DNA of 64,000 nucleotides from Rhinolophus ferrumequinum (GCF_004115265.2 NC_046297.1:4150001-4214000), one strand, 5' to 3'; positions 1 through 12,015 are shown, numbered from the stretch's first letter. The notes: generated from the letters alone by a model not told the origin. A program made the numbers and translations.

Positions 1-381
1 TCATAGAGAAAGCAGGAGGAGCTAATATTACTCACATGTACTAAAAGTTCTAATCAGAGTTTAGTAAGGCAAAGAGTGAGAATGTGACTTAAAAAAATAA
101 ATCCTCAATATTATTGTGCAGGTTTGAGGTACATTTTTCAAGTACCTGTGATAATGCTGTCCCTTTAAAGTACAAACAGAGTCACAGGTACTTAAGCATA
201 TGCTGAAAAATGAAACCAAAATAGGTCATTCGTGCCCTTTCCACAACTTACCCACAAAGCAAAGCAACATAAATGAAAAACATCTCAGTATTAGATTCCT
301 TGCTTTATATCTCATTGGTTAGGGTAGGATGCGTTTTTCTTGTCTGTTATCTTGAAACTGAAATCAGATCAGAAATAAGCA

Positions 382-630
382 CCGTGTTTCCCTGAAAATA
401 AGACCTAGCCAGACCATCAGCTCTAATGCGTCTTTTGGAGCAAAAATAATATAAGACTTAGTCTTATATTATATTATATTACATTATATTATATATTACC
501 CGGTATTATGTTATATTATATTACCCAGTCTTATATTAAAATAAATAAGACTGGGTCTTATATTAATTTTTGCTCCAAAAGACGCATTAGAGCTGATGGT
601 CCAGCTAGGTCTTATTTTCGGGAAACACGG
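382..630. mobile_element. Tc1/mariner-type MITE, copy 1 (near-palindromic)
   Basis: The element begins CCGTGTTTCCCTGAAAATAA and ends with the inverted form of that terminal repeat. Inner blocks also mirror each other: a stretch with GACGCATTAGAGCTGAT on the right is matched by its complement on the left, and both arms carry TTTTGGAGCAAAA-type sequence. The centre is an AT-rich run built from TTATA units. The right flank is TA; the left flank reads CA, probably a decayed TA target duplication. There is no coding capacity, so it must have been moved by a transposase elsewhere. Two relatives are at 18481-18709 and 49119-49261. Confidence 0.8.
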
Positions 631-2599
631 TAGTCCTAAAATACTGAGAAACACACCGCTAGCACTACGTACACCCGAGGGCAAGCGTATAGTAATTTCC
701 TGCCATAGATCCTTGAATCTGTACAAATCAGTGACTTTGGCATAATAAAGTTAGTAATAAACTTTCTACCTTATTCTACCTTAGTGTAGCTGATTCAATA
801 AACAGCCAAATAGCACAAATACAGGAAAATTATATTCTTTGCTTAATGTAAATATTCCCCAAAACGTGGTAGGCTATTATCCAGCTTTGTGGAATGTACA
901 TGAGGAGGAGGACAGGAGGGAGAAGAGGGAGAAGAAATGAATGTTCCAATATTTATAATTCCGCTCCGAATTCCTGAACGAGGAAAGCAAACTGGATGCA
1001 AGGTCCCGTAACACAAGACACAGTACCAATTACCCTTCTAAAAGTAGCTATCACACGTCAGCAGACTGTCAAAAATCTATGCCGCAGATACTTGAAAGAA
1101 TGATTCTAGAAAAGAAATACTCTGCACTGTGGTTTCTGAGGAAGTAGAAAAGAAGACAGCGGTAACTAGAAGCCAATCTGAGTGCACAGATGAAAAATAC
1201 CAAACGAAGTTCCTAACCGTCTTTACTCGGGTTCCTGGATGTTGACTTAGGTGACACCGTACACCTACGCTGTCCTAACTTTAGGCACTTCACAACCATC
1301 CCGAAAGCTCTGAGCACCACCATCCTCAACCTGATCCCTCATCTCTTGACACAGAACCTCCTGGTGTGGCATTTTAAAAAGCTTTCCAGGTGATCTGATG
1401 ACACTAACACAGTATCAGTTCATAAACCAGCATTTATGGCCCATGGGTGTGTGACTGTAGTTTGGTTTTAGGACTATAGTTCTTAAGGCAGATTGAAGCA
1501 TTGCTAGGGAAAAGAGACAACGTTGGAAATGTAAGATGAGAATGGCTAGAAATGTAGGTCAGGTGTATTAGTCATAGCTGGACGAATAACTGAACTGGTT
1601 GAGTGTTGATCTGTCCAACGGGTAATCATTCCTGAGCGGAATCTCCGATGAGCTGTGGTCACCGTCACGCAGAGGGTATCCTGGGTGGAGGTCTCTAGCG
1701 GCATGCCGTGAGGCTCTGCCATGGGTTCTGTCTTACTCAGTGTATTTTAACCAAGACGTCGACGGCCATAGAAAAGGCTGCTGACCACCTTTGTGACTGA
1801 TTCAACTAAAAGAAATAGCTCACAGATAAGACAAAATCAGAATTAATAAAATCTTAATTTTAAGACAACTGAAAAGAAGATGATCGTCAATAGCAACACA
1901 TGTAAAATCGCCAAATGAAAGCTTAACAGAACTTAAATAAGGGGGAGAGAGTCAACCTGGCCAGGATGTTTAACCCCTTCCAAATGCAGCGGGGAAAGCA
2001 ACTGAGATGGCCTCTGAAAAATGCAAACTGAGGCTGTACTAAGAGAACAAAAGCGAGAGCCCTCCGTGCTGGTCAGTGTGTGAGTGAGTGAGTGAGGGTG
2101 TGAGTCCGTGCAGGGTCCTTGCCAGGGCTCAGAGGGCACAGGGAGGGAGTGGGAACGCGAGAACGTGGAAGTGACAGGGCTCCCAGGGCTGCTTCAGATG
2201 TGTCAGGTCTCCCACCCAGGGGTGGGGACCCGGGGGGCTCCTGAGGTGGGGGAGGGATTGGGGGTGGGGTTCAGGGAGGGTCCTGTGTCCATTGCTCTGT
2301 GTTTTCCAGACAGAGAAGGCCAGTTGAGTGGGAACAATGCCTGGCCCCGACATAGGTAGTTAATGCCCCAGGAATAAAGCTCGTTCTTTTCCCAGCCCCA
2401 GAGCACAGTGTGGTAGAAACAATCAGATAACTGGAGGTAAACAGAGCGCTGTATTACAGTACTTGGTAGTCGCTGGAAGACTGGAAAACGCTGAGAGCCT
2501 TCTAAGGGTCTAGGACCAAGAGTCACGGTGCCACACAAACATCCCTAAAGAAAACTAAGTTCAGATCTCTGGACCCTACACTCGACCTACTAAATAGGA

Positions 2600-2695
2600 A
2601 TGTGCAGGGAGGTACTCGTGAGTGTGCATTTTAACAAACATCCTCAAGGAGTTTTGATTCAGGTGACTTGACGAGCACATTTTGAGAAACTCTCT
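2600..2695 (+). repeat. MER5A-like hAT-Charlie fragment
   Basis: The segment resembles the 3' half of MER5A: GTGCATTTTAACAAACATCC followed by a GTTTTGATTCAGGTGA-like block and an ending close to TTTGAGAAACTCT. It is diverged and non-coding. The family call is from memory of the consensus. Confidence 0.5.
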
Positions 2696-3599
2696 TAAGA
2701 AAGGAGGTCACCAGGCAAATGATAGTTCCCAAGGGAACTCCCATCCTTGGGTCCGGCCGTCTCTGTCTCTGTTACCTGAGCTAGGCTGGTGCCATCACCC
2801 TTTGGCTCTCCACTAACTGACACACATGTGGTTCTCCGCACACAGAAGCACTCACACAGAATTCTGCTCTGTGCCGACTGTAAGAAAAAGCAAATTCCCG
2901 AGCCTGACGGGGTTCCAGCACTGAGCTAAGCCAGCAGGGCTGCACACACCTGGCCCCAAGGATGACTAGGTCCGCGCATAACTCTGAAAGCAAAGGCACC
3001 CTGGCCCCAAAATACAGCCCAGGCTGCAAAGAGAGCCTCGTACACAGGAGGCAGACTGTCCACCACACACACGCCCGAGGAAGGGGCCCAGTGGGCCTCG
3101 GACCCGGCTCCCACTGGGGTCATGTGTGACGATCCTGCATAGGGCATCCAGGCCACTTTCGCTCCCCCCATCCCAGCCTTTCTTTTACATCAGCCCAACA
3201 GCCTGGGGCCCACTGACACCCCAGACTGGACCCAGCCCTTTTCACAAAGGGACGTGTTTGGAGCTGTTGCTCAGCCTGGGACAAGGTATGCAACGGGGCC
3301 GGGACTAGGGTGTGAATCCAAGGGGAACTCTTAGAGTCGCACAGTGTGTCCTAGGGGGGCTCTCAGGCCTCTCCGGCCCTGGTAAGGACACTTTCGCCCA
3401 GTAAGGGGTAACCGAGGAAGTGACCAAGGTGGGGCTGTGGACAGGACTCTCAGAGGGCTGACTGCTGTCTTCAAATATGTGAAAAGTCTTCATGTGACAG
3501 ATGGAGTAGATTGATTCCAAGTCATTCCAGAAGACAAAATAGGGGCCAGTAAGTGGAACGTACTAGGAAGCCAACTTCAGCTTTAAAAAAAGAAAAAAG

Positions 3600-3840
3600 C
3601 TGTCGTTACATTGGCTGGTATTTATAGAACACTGAAGGAAGACCTTCACACAGTCATGTCTTTAAGCCTCCCGGCTCTGAGAATCAGCCTTATCATAGCC
3701 GTTATGCAGATGAGGAAACTGAGAATTTGACAGGCCAGGGAGGGAGTCTAAAGTTACACAGCCCAGGCAGGGCTGGGACCCAAACCCAGGGCTGTCAGCT
3801 CTGGTGCCCAGGCTCTTACCTACTACACAAAGTCACTTTC
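3600..3840 (-). repeat. MIR SINE, antisense
   Basis: Read on the plus strand it shows the reverse-complement MIR core: GATGAGGAAACTGAGAATTT, then GTTACACAGCCCAGGCAGGG, then GGGACCCAAACCCAGG. The clearest part is 3690-3835; the left part is weaker. It is an ancient mammalian tRNA-derived SINE. Confidence 0.75.
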
Positions 3841-4164
3841 TATCAAGTGCGTAAAACTTGGGTCAGGATATTAAATTGAAGCAAAATCACTATGACCATC
3901 TCTCAGTGATAATATTGGGGGGGAAAAAGACCTCATACAGGAGGTTAGGACAGCGACCCCTGAGACGTTGCACCAAACCAGTGCAGCGGGAAGGGTTTGC
4001 AGTGCATTAAGATACTGGTACTGTCTGCTCCTGAGGCCGCCAGCCAAATATCACCAGTGCCCATGGGTGCCATAATGTGACAAAGGCTAGGAAGGGCTGC
4101 AAGACTAAGGGACTCGGATTTCTGCCTCATTGACATTACTGTGGATTTGGGTCCCTAATCCTGA

Positions 4165-4325
4165 GCTCTGCACACAGAGAAGAATCACCTGCGGCACTTG
4201 GTACAAACACCGCTGCCTAAGCCCCACCCAGTGAATTATATCCCAATCTATGGGGATGGGACCCAGACATCAAGGTGACTTTGATCTACAGCCAGGATTG
4301 CAAACTGCTCTGCATGGCAGTGCTC
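4165..4325 (+). repeat. MER5A hAT-Charlie non-autonomous transposon
   Basis: It starts near GAAGAATCACCTGCGGCACT and contains TAAGCCCCACCCAGTGAATT and a GGGATGGGACCCAGACATC block, in the MER5A consensus order. It is old and diverged. Confidence 0.65.
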
Positions 4326-5992
4326 AGCTGAAGTAGAAAAGTTCTGTAGGAAAAGTTTGCTTTTCTACCAAGCACACTCCTAGCTAGAGAGCAGGAGACC
4401 GATCGTGGAATCGGAGCAAAGCGCATTCAAGAATGTCTGACCTCCTAAAGCGTTTAAGCAATTCCTGAATCTCGCTCCCACCATTACTCTCTCGGGTCAC
4501 CAGGGCCTTGGCTGCGGCAAAGCCAGTTTGGTGGGGCACACTCAGGTTCGTTCTGGTAGATCACGGTGACTGCAGAAGAAGTCTGGAGTGAGCAGCATTA
4601 GCTACCACCGCACAGCCTTGCAACAAGTTACAACGAGAGCAAGCACAGGCTAACTCCTGCAAATCACTTATGAGCAAACATACACTGGGCGAGAGACAGA
4701 GCCGTGTTTCACCCTGTTCCATGAACTCAGTGAAGTCCCCACTTTATGTCTTTTTAGATTCAATCCACCTGATGTGAAAGGCTCCCTGCAGACGCAGTGA
4801 TGTCCCCCTGGCAGGTGCTGTGCCCTGTGCGAGGTGGACTCGCTCAGAGACCCACCTGAAGCAAGGACCAGACGCTGCACTGATCTGAGATGGAGCCTCA
4901 GGTACCATCCTGATGGTAGTGACTTACACCCCAGCACATTCTTCCCACCGGTTCTTACGTGGGGAGCAAGGAAGTGCTTCTAAACCACGGTGGCCAATCC
5001 ACCTGTTGAGAATATACACGACTTCACCAATGAGCTCCCATTTCTAACACTTCCTATGCTCATTGCAGAGTTCCTCACTTTACCAATAAAACCCACTTTC
5101 GACAGTCAGAATGCCGTCAAAACTTCTGTTGTTGCAGAGAAATAGACCGCAGGAGAATGTGTAGAAGCCAGGACTGTGGTTCTTTCTGACATAATACTAC
5201 TGACATACTACTACTCAACTAGTATTCTCGACAGCGTGTTTGCCAACCCCTCTGGAAGTAAAAGTTTAACTGCATGTACACGATGTCACCCTGATTATCG
5301 TGTAAATAACAGCCATTCTAGCTCTGACATTGTGTAACACAAGGTCCATTTAGTGTCAAGTATTTTGGGCCTTATGTTGTGTGTGAAAATACTTCTTAGG
5401 GGCTAATGGAAGAGAATATGTGTATATGAGTTACCAGGTTTATTTGGTGAAGCCGATATTGACAGTATATTCCAAAGCATGGTCGCTCATCGAATTCTGT
5501 CCATCATTCAGATTGCACATGACCCCATGCTAACCAGCCTCTTCCTACTCCAAGGGCCACCGTAGAACCAGGCCTGGACTAACACCAGTGTAGTTCCCAA
5601 GGATAAACAACAAAGAGTAAATGGATTTTCTGACACCAATTGAGTATTTGCACTTGACACTTGCATGTATAGCTTGTCTGACTTAAGGGAGTCAGATCGA
5701 TATTCTTAACTAGCATTGGCTTTATTTTTTTTTTTTACTGACTTTATAAAGTCTACTTGTTTACACTTTAGTGCATTGACAATTGCAGAACATTTCTATA
5801 TGTGTTTTACAATTTGGTCTTCCGAACACAAATGTATATTTTTACCATTTCCTAGAAGCAGATGTTCAATTTTTCAGATTTTTTGAAACCAATATTTACT
5901 AAGCAATCACGGTAGATAAAGCTACATACAGATCCAGACGGATGACAAAACAAAAAAGAAAAGAAAACCTTTGACAGACACTAAGCAAACAT

Positions 5993-6026
5993 CAGTTTGA
6001 TAAAAACATCAGTTTTTATCAAACTG
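5993..6026. repeat. Perfect 15-bp inverted repeat with 4-nt loop
   Basis: CAGTTTGATAAAAAC (5993-6007) and its exact reverse complement (6012-6026) are separated by ATCA. It lies in CHMP4C intron 1 outside any repeat I recognise. It is probably a local templated inversion rather than a functional terminator. Confidence 0.85.
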
Positions 6027-6867
6027 AAGAGGAACAGAACAACCAATGAGTTTTTGGCAAGCCATAATGGCAGAGTCTCTGTAGAAATTGCCATTTAATA
6101 ACCTCCCAAAATATTTTCAGACATAAAGTAAAAATAGAAACCAGCACTTAACTCGAAAACAGGCTATAATGTGGCCAAAAGTTATAAGCAATAGCAGAGA
6201 AAAAAATGAAACGACCTTTTTCTATTGTTGGTAATCAGAGGGCATGAATGTATCAGGACCATTTTTATGGGAACCAGAAGGAAGTCAAGGTCAGCTCCAA
6301 GAGATATAATTCCTTTCCTGCATTGAACAATGGCAGCCTCATTTGGGAGAAGCTCAATCTCTCAGGCTCAATCTTTATGACTTAAGAAGGCAAGTTCCAG
6401 CTTTGGTGGGGAGCAGAGTCCTGCGTGACCACTTCTAGTTCGGCGTCTGCCATTGACCTTGAGTTAAAAGAGCAAATCCCTTCAACCTCTGGCTGGGTTC
6501 TATAGGTTCCACGGGTGCTGTTTACATCTATTGTCTATAGAGAGAGCTGTGCACTGAAGAAACCAATTAACTCTGACAAAGAAAGAAGAGTCCAAGGTGC
6601 AACGTGGGGCACGAAGAAGCATTACTGACTCAAAGTCCCTTGTGTGTGGCAAAAGCCAGTGCTAGGAAATGTAATATTTAATTCCCTGTCTTTTTGTTGT
6701 ATAATGTCTCGACTGCACGACAGCCAACTAAAGTCTTCAACAGCTGAGGCATCGGGCAAACCAGAACTACTAGAATATACTTCGCTGGAGATGTGCATGC
6801 ACGTTAAAAGGTGTGATTCAGCCGCCAAACCCGGGGTAGAAAGCCTGATGTTGAGTGTTGCGCTCAG

Positions 6868-7224
6868 CAAGCCAGGAGCAAAATTTAAGGAGGTGCCAAA
6901 AAATTCAGTCATCGAGATACATACTATTTTCATGCCGTATATTTAAAACTCAAAGTTAATGAGAAAAGTCCACAATGAACAAAATATCCCATTTAAAAAC
7001 AGAATTTTAAATAACGAAGTGCCATGCAAAACACATAAGAGCCAGAGGCAAAAGACAAAAAAAAAAAATCAATAATAATGATCCTGTCTTTATTTTAAAT
7101 TTTGATATTTTGTTCATCGTGGATTTTTTTTTTGGCATTAATTTTGAGTTGTTAACATACTGCGTACAAATAGTGTTCCTGTGGGTCACTGAGATTTTGG
7201 GGGCCCCCTTACATTTTGCCCTCC
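6868..7224. repeat. Inverted pair of an unidentified interspersed repeat
   Basis: The reverse complement of about 6868-6990 aligns along its length with about 7103-7224. Shared landmarks are GATATTTTGTTCAT, GTGGA, TTTGAGTT, AATAGT, and CCTTA-ATTTTG near the outer ends. Identity by eye is roughly three quarters with small gaps. The spacer (about 6991-7102) is A/T-rich and contains an A12 run. The simplest reading is two copies of one retroposon-like repeat in opposite orientation, tail to tail. I could not name the family. Confidence 0.65.
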
Positions 7225-7249
7225 AGCAGCATACAGGGCTCAGCTCAAT

Positions 7250-7830
7250 GCAGTCCCAGCGCTGGGGGTCAGTGCCAGTTCCTAGAAAGGCTGTGGAAGC
7301 ACACCGGGCCGCCCCGGGGACAGGTGCTCTGGGCTGGGCTGGCCTGTCCCCAAGGAAAGTGCTGGGGGCAGGAAGGTGGGAGCCCACCCCGGGCCAGTCC
7401 CGGAGCCTACCTCGCTTATTCTGCGTGCCGTGCTTCCTGGCCAGGGAGAGTTCCCTCTGGATTCGATTTTCCAGGTACTCCTGCTTCTTGCCCAGCATCT
7501 CTTCAGTCTCTCGGAGTCGGGCCAGAGCCTCCTGGGGGCTGGGAGCGGCTCGGCTCTTAGAAGAGCCTCCCCCTTTAAAGAATTTGCCCAACTTGCTCAT
7601 GTCTGTGGAGCTGGGGGCCGCCTGGGGGACGGGCAGCGAGACCGTCCTCCAGTCTCCAGGTCCCAACCTAGAAGGCGGCGCTCCTGGGAATCAACAAGTC
7701 GTCGGGGCAGGTGACACACACTCCTGGGCATTTCCTGGCGCCAGCGCCCCGCCCTCGGCTTGGCCGGGAGGGGAGGGCGCTGGAGTCGGACTTGGTCGCT
7801 GGCGCCACCTGCCCCAGGGAGTTCGGGGAC
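7250..7830. promoter_or_regulatory. CHMP4C: GC-rich CHMP4C promoter and first-exon region
   Basis: GC and CpG content rise sharply over this stretch compared with the AT-rich intron to its left. It covers the first coding exon and about 230 bases upstream of the start codon. I see no TATA box at a convincing distance. The transcription start is not determinable by eye; it should lie between about 7610 and 7800 on the minus strand. Confidence 0.6.
7411..7600 (-). CDS. CHMP4C: CHMP4C first coding exon (ESCRT-III subunit, partial)
   Basis: This exon encodes residues 1-63 of charged multivesicular body protein 4C, starting MSKLGKFFKGGGSSKSRAAP and ending KKHGTQNKR-type sequence (here ARKHGTQNKR). 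The start codon is at 7600-7598 in a GAC-ATG context. The exon ends one base into codon 64, followed by a GTAGG donor, as in the known gene. CHMP4 proteins are Snf7-family ESCRT-III subunits that polymerise on membranes in endosomal sorting and cytokinetic abscission; CHMP4C acts in the abscission checkpoint. This piece carries the N-terminal glycine/serine leader and the first basic helix. Reading continues past the donor on the genomic strand but that is intron. The remaining exons are outside the window. The sequence distinguishes it well from CHMP4A and CHMP4B by the GGGSSKSRAAPSPQEAL segment. Confidence 0.93.
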
Positions 7831-7924
7831 AGCTGGGAAGGAGCGCAAAACTCAGGACCGCAGCCAAGTGCCGTGTTGTCTATGCTGGGGACAGCAAAGC
7901 AATGTCCCAGGGGTCTTGTGGGGG

Positions 7925-7952
7925 GAGAGAGAGAGAGAGAGAGAGAGAGAGA
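7925..7952. repeat. (GA)14 microsatellite
   Basis: A perfect dinucleotide run sits about 325 bases upstream of the CHMP4C start codon. Such runs are length-polymorphic and can bind GAGA-type factors; no function is shown here. Confidence 0.95.
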
Positions 7953-9199
7953 CCCTGATAAACAAAATGCTTTATCCCCTACGGGTTTGTGTGTTGTGTT
8001 TGTGGAGTGTGTGTGCATGCAGTGTTCTGTACTCCGTCCCTGTCCTGGTGAATAAAAGCATTCAGACTTGTCCGCGGGGGGTGTGTGGGTGTGGGTGTGG
8101 AGGCATCGGCTCACAGGACAGGGGTCTGCCCCTGCGAGGCAGGCGTGCAGGCCAGTGGCTTTGTCTAGGAGCGGCTGGCCCGACCGGGCTTGTCTCTGCA
8201 GGTGAGGCATCTGGGCAGGCCCCTGCACCTTGGCTGCCAGCTGGCATGGGTCATTTCTAGATCACCCTCCCGTGGCTCAAAGGGGCAGAGAGATGGTGGT
8301 CATGACTTTCCCTAATGTCAGGAAGCTGAGTGTGTGTGGTTGTTGCATCCAATTCTGTAATTAGGAACCAGCGTGATTGTTAGTGTATCCGAAACCTTTA
8401 ATGGGGTGCCCTTGTGTTTGGATCTACGTCACATGCCTTTACAGAGGCAGCGAAGTGAAAAAGGAGAGAATGTCCTAGAGAAAAGAAGCATTCTTTTTTC
8501 TTCATGCTCACTATGCGTCAGTCCCACCTAGGAGAGCTGCAAGCAGAGGTTGGTAAGATGAAAGAACAAGATATGTAATGGCACAGGCAGTGCTGAGCCT
8601 GCGACAAGGAATGGAACATGCAGTTGGGTTCTAGTTGTCAGGGGCCAGCATGGACCCCACGTAACACAGCCTTATTTGAGCAACACTACCCAACGTCACC
8701 AGAACCACTTTCTGATTGTTAGCTAACCACTGATTGTTAAAGGGGAAAAAAAACACGTCCATTACTAAGACAAATACACCTTGATATCCAAGATCAGTAA
8801 CCCAATGTGTCTGCCATCGTACTGACACAGAAGCAGCAGGTTGATCCATTGTATCCAACACTGGAGTCGCCAGCATCAAATGTTGCCAAAGAAATTAGAC
8901 ATTTTCACAGGAGGCTCACTGGTTTAGGTCTCACACACAAAACCATATGAACTTCTTCTTTCCCCCAAGCCACAGCCAGCCACACCTTACCATTTCTCAC
9001 CTGGCCGTCCAAAACACTGATGGTCTGTAACACATATTTTGCTCTCATGACCTCTGTATTGGAAACTGTAATCAGTATTGTATTTTATTATTATCTAAAT
9101 GTTTCATGAGTCTGTTTTGGAACATATTTTCTCAGTTAGATTGTAAGCCCCTTAAGAGTTGAGAAGTAGCATGCATTCTGCTACAGCTTCCATTGCTGG

Positions 9200-9600
9200 T
9201 CAGTTTAACCAGCCTTTACTGAGTGTATTCTATATGTAAGGTGTTGGGAACACAGGAATAATCTGCCCAAAGGAGCTTTCCCTTCCAGCCATAGCAGTAA
9301 CATCATTTTTTTCTGAGCACATACTGTATACCCAACAACATACGGGATGCTGAAGATTCAGCAGTGAAAAAAGAAAAACTAAAGCCATGCACGGTGGGGA
9401 GCCTACTTTCTAGGTAGGGAAAGGCAGACAACTCATTAATTAAGAAAGCAAAGTACTAGATGTACTGTGGAAAAAATAAAGCAGGGCCTGTTAGAGAATT
9501 TAGATTTTAGACAATATGTGCAAAACTCTTAAGTCTTACATAGTAGAGTTCAAAAGAAGACCAGTAGAGGCGTGGCTTGGAGACAGAAGAGGAGAGTGCT
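9200..9600 (-). repeat. L2 LINE 3' fragment, antisense
   Basis: The plus strand shows reverse-complement L2 landmarks: GAGCACATACTGTATACCCA, CAGCAGTGAAAAAAG, then a GGAGCCTACTTTCTAG-like block and GGAAAAAATAAAGCAGGG. It is ancient and diverged. Confidence 0.65.
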
Positions 9601-10659
9601 GTGAGATTGTCTCCAACTCACATAGGGTCCACACGACATGCTAATAAAAATCTTGCATTTTATCCAAAGAGCAAATGTGGATCAATCAGAAATTCAAACA
9701 AAGGGTTTAGTCATTAAATCCTATTTCAATAGAAAAAAATCATCAGTTTCACCCAATTTAATGTGCAGCGCTTTCAGAAACAAGATACATGAATTAAAAA
9801 TCATTCCCTCCCATTCATACAGAACCGCAATAGGGAAAAGATAACACTTGCAGGCAAGCAAGCCATCCAAATATCTATTAGTACTTAATCCAGCAATGGG
9901 ATATAGAGAATACATTTTTAAATCAATGATGTAGAAGCTGGAAAATGACACATTAATCTTTATTCAATACTCATCCAACAAACGCGGTTTCATAAAGAGT
10001 TCTCAGCATCTAGTGTATTTTTCACTTTCTAATCTCAATTGATCTCAGCTAATACAGAGGCTGTTTGTTGTGTAAGAGAATGATCTTGTTCAGGATGATT
10101 TACCATGGTTAAGATGGCAAAGGAAATTGGAAATTTATAGATCTGTTCAAAAGAGCTAGGTGTCAGGCTAATTGATCCATTTTGGCCACCCCGTGGAATT
10201 ACATCCATTTTTAGAATACCAGATAAACTCTCTAAAGCAACAGAAGAAGAATTGCCGTTTAAACATACTGCAGAATCATCATCAGAAAGCTATTTATTAA
10301 GCAGCTCAACAAGCACGTAGACATTGTTTTCATTGGCAGTTCTGTTTCTTAGAACCAAATACTCATTGTCTATAATACTCAGTCACAACAATGAGTACAA
10401 AAGTCGCCATTATGAACCCAATAATTTTGCACAAATAAAAATTGTGTTGACCTAATTCATAATGAAGGTATATGGTGCCCGTGACTGAGTTTTGCCTGTA
10501 TAGCTAGCTCTTTATCCATGTTGTCTCATATCTCTGTCTATCCTTGACCAGAAAAAAAGTCACAGAATCTAAGGATTATCACATTTGGCTGTAAAATGTT
10601 TTCTGCACCAACCCCTTGATGGACATAAAATGGGATCTAACCCTCGACCTCACTGTCAC

Positions 10660-11310
10660 CCTTACTGCATAACTTACCCAAAGTGGATTCTTGCCCTTTC
10701 CTTTCCCGCCTGAATTTTGTTATACTACCTGAAAACAGCCACATGAGATTTTGGACCTAATCGAGGAATGCACAGATCTCTCAGTTAATGCTAACTATAG
10801 CTTTCCTTCCGTTCAGCACAGAAACCGTGACTCCTCTTTCTCTCACACCCCACACCCAATCCATCAGCAAGCCCCATGGCTCTAACTACTACACAAACCT
10901 GACCATTCACCGCCACCACCACTGCTCCCACCTGCTCAGAGCCACTCTCGTCCCGCACAGATGTCACACAGACTTCTAACCTGACCTCGCCAGGATGACC
11001 TTGAGCTTGCAGCTGTCTCCATGCAGAGTGAGCCAGGGTCAAACCCCCACTGACTTCCCACCTCACTCCAGTAAGAAGCCAAACCCTTTCACAGATGTCT
11101 TCACGCCCCTCTAGGAAGTGCTATAGGTCCCCACCCTCACTTCACCCGAACCTCCCCGTCCAATCCTGCCATCCCCCGTGTCCACTCTGCTCCAGCCACC
11201 CTGGCCTGCCCACTCTGGCTCCGATTCACCACGCACACTCTCACCACGCAGCCTTTGTAATGGCTGCTCTTCTGCCTGGAAGCCTGTCGACACTGACTCG
11301 TTCATGCATT
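10660..11310 (+). repeat. L2 LINE fragment, sense
   Basis: The block CTCTGCTCCAGCCACCCTGG and the later GCTCTTCTGCCTGGAA match the L2 3' region consensus. Upstream sequence to about 10660 is pyrimidine-rich and L2-like but more diverged. No open frame of the element survives. Confidence 0.55.
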
Positions 11311-11335
11311 CATTGATTCAGAGGCAGAGTATTGC

Positions 11336-11361
11336 TTTTTTTTTTTTTTTTTTTTTTTTTT
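11336..11361 (+). repeat. T26 homopolymer
   Basis: A 26-base T run separates a sense L2 fragment from an antisense one. It may mark a retroposition junction. Confidence 0.9.
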
Positions 11362-11535
11362 GAGGCCTTACTATGTGCCAAGCACTGAACAAGGATCTGG
11401 TGACACAATGAATAAGACACAGCCTTTGTCCTCAGGTGACAAAGAGGAGACATATTATCCATAGTCGTATAAATACAATCACAGAAATTGTAATAAATGT
11501 CACCAAGGAACAATTCTGGGAAATATAAGAATGTA
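11362..11535 (-). repeat. L2 LINE 3' end, antisense
   Basis: It contains TACTATGTGCCAAGCACTGA and a GACACAATGAATAAGACACA block, the reverse complement of the L2 3' end. Confidence 0.7.
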
Positions 11536-11539
11536 TATT

Positions 11540-12015
11540 GGGATAGGTAAAAATAATATCCCCCCTCCAGTCATCCACATCCTAATCTTGAAACCTGTGA
11601 CTACGTTACCTTCTCTGGCCAAAGGGACTTGGCAGGTGTGATTAAGTTCAGGATCTGGAGAAGGGAAGAGTATCTTGAAATATCCAGCTGGACTCGATGT
11701 AATCGCAAGGGTCCTTAGAAAAAGGAAGCCAAAGGGTCAGAGTCAGAGAAGGAGATTGCTGGAAGGGGAGGGATGGTGAAGGAAAGGATAAAGGAGATAT
11801 TTGAGAATGCCACTTTGCTGGCTTTGAAATGGAAGAAAGGGTCATGAGCCAAAGGACGCAGGCTGCCTGAGGAACGGGGTTCGCCCCTGGAGCCTTCAGA
11901 AGGAACGCAGCCTTGCCAACACATTGGTTTTAGGACTTCTGACCATCCGCCCTGTCATATAGTAAATGTGTGTTGTCAGCCACTAATTGTGTAGGAACTT
12001 GTGACAGCAACCCTA
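11540..12015 (-). mobile_element. MLT1-type MaLR solo LTR fossil, antisense
   Basis: The order of blocks fits the reverse complement of an ERVL-MaLR LTR: a CATCCTAATC segment, GGGACTTGGCAGGTGTGATT, TGTAATCGCAAGGGTCCTTA, GAAGGAACGCAGCCTTGCCA and an ending in the CACTAATTGTG / GACAGCAACCCTAGGA region. It is a solo LTR without internal sequence, so ancient (pre-dating the placental radiation by family age) and non-coding. The exact MLT1 subfamily is not resolvable by eye. Confidence 0.7.

Larger units (their letters stand above)
1..7410 (-). other. CHMP4C: CHMP4C intron 1 (partial, runs off left edge)
   Basis: This is non-coding sequence on the far side of the CHMP4C exon 1 donor. I searched both strands for the next CHMP4C coding block (the stretch after residue 63, expected to begin AALQALKRKKR) and did not find it, so exons 2 onward lie outside the window. 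The interval holds one mariner-type MITE (382-630), MER5A-like pieces (2600-2695, 4165-4325), a MIR (3690-3835), a short perfect hairpin (5993-6026) and a large inverted repeat (6868-7224). The rest (633-2600, 4330-5990, 6030-6860) shows nothing I recognise. Calling it an intron rests on the known gene structure and is inference. Confidence 0.8.

Noticed and set aside
6644-6946. 100-codon plus-strand and 103-codon minus-strand open stretches in CHMP4C intron 1
   Set aside because: Mirror-image frames with no recognisable domain, partly inside the inverted repeat.
7007-7410. Extension of the CHMP4C exon 1 frame into downstream sequence on the minus strand
   Set aside because: A phase-correct GTAGG donor lies at the known exon end and the protein after residue 63 departs from CHMP4 sequence.
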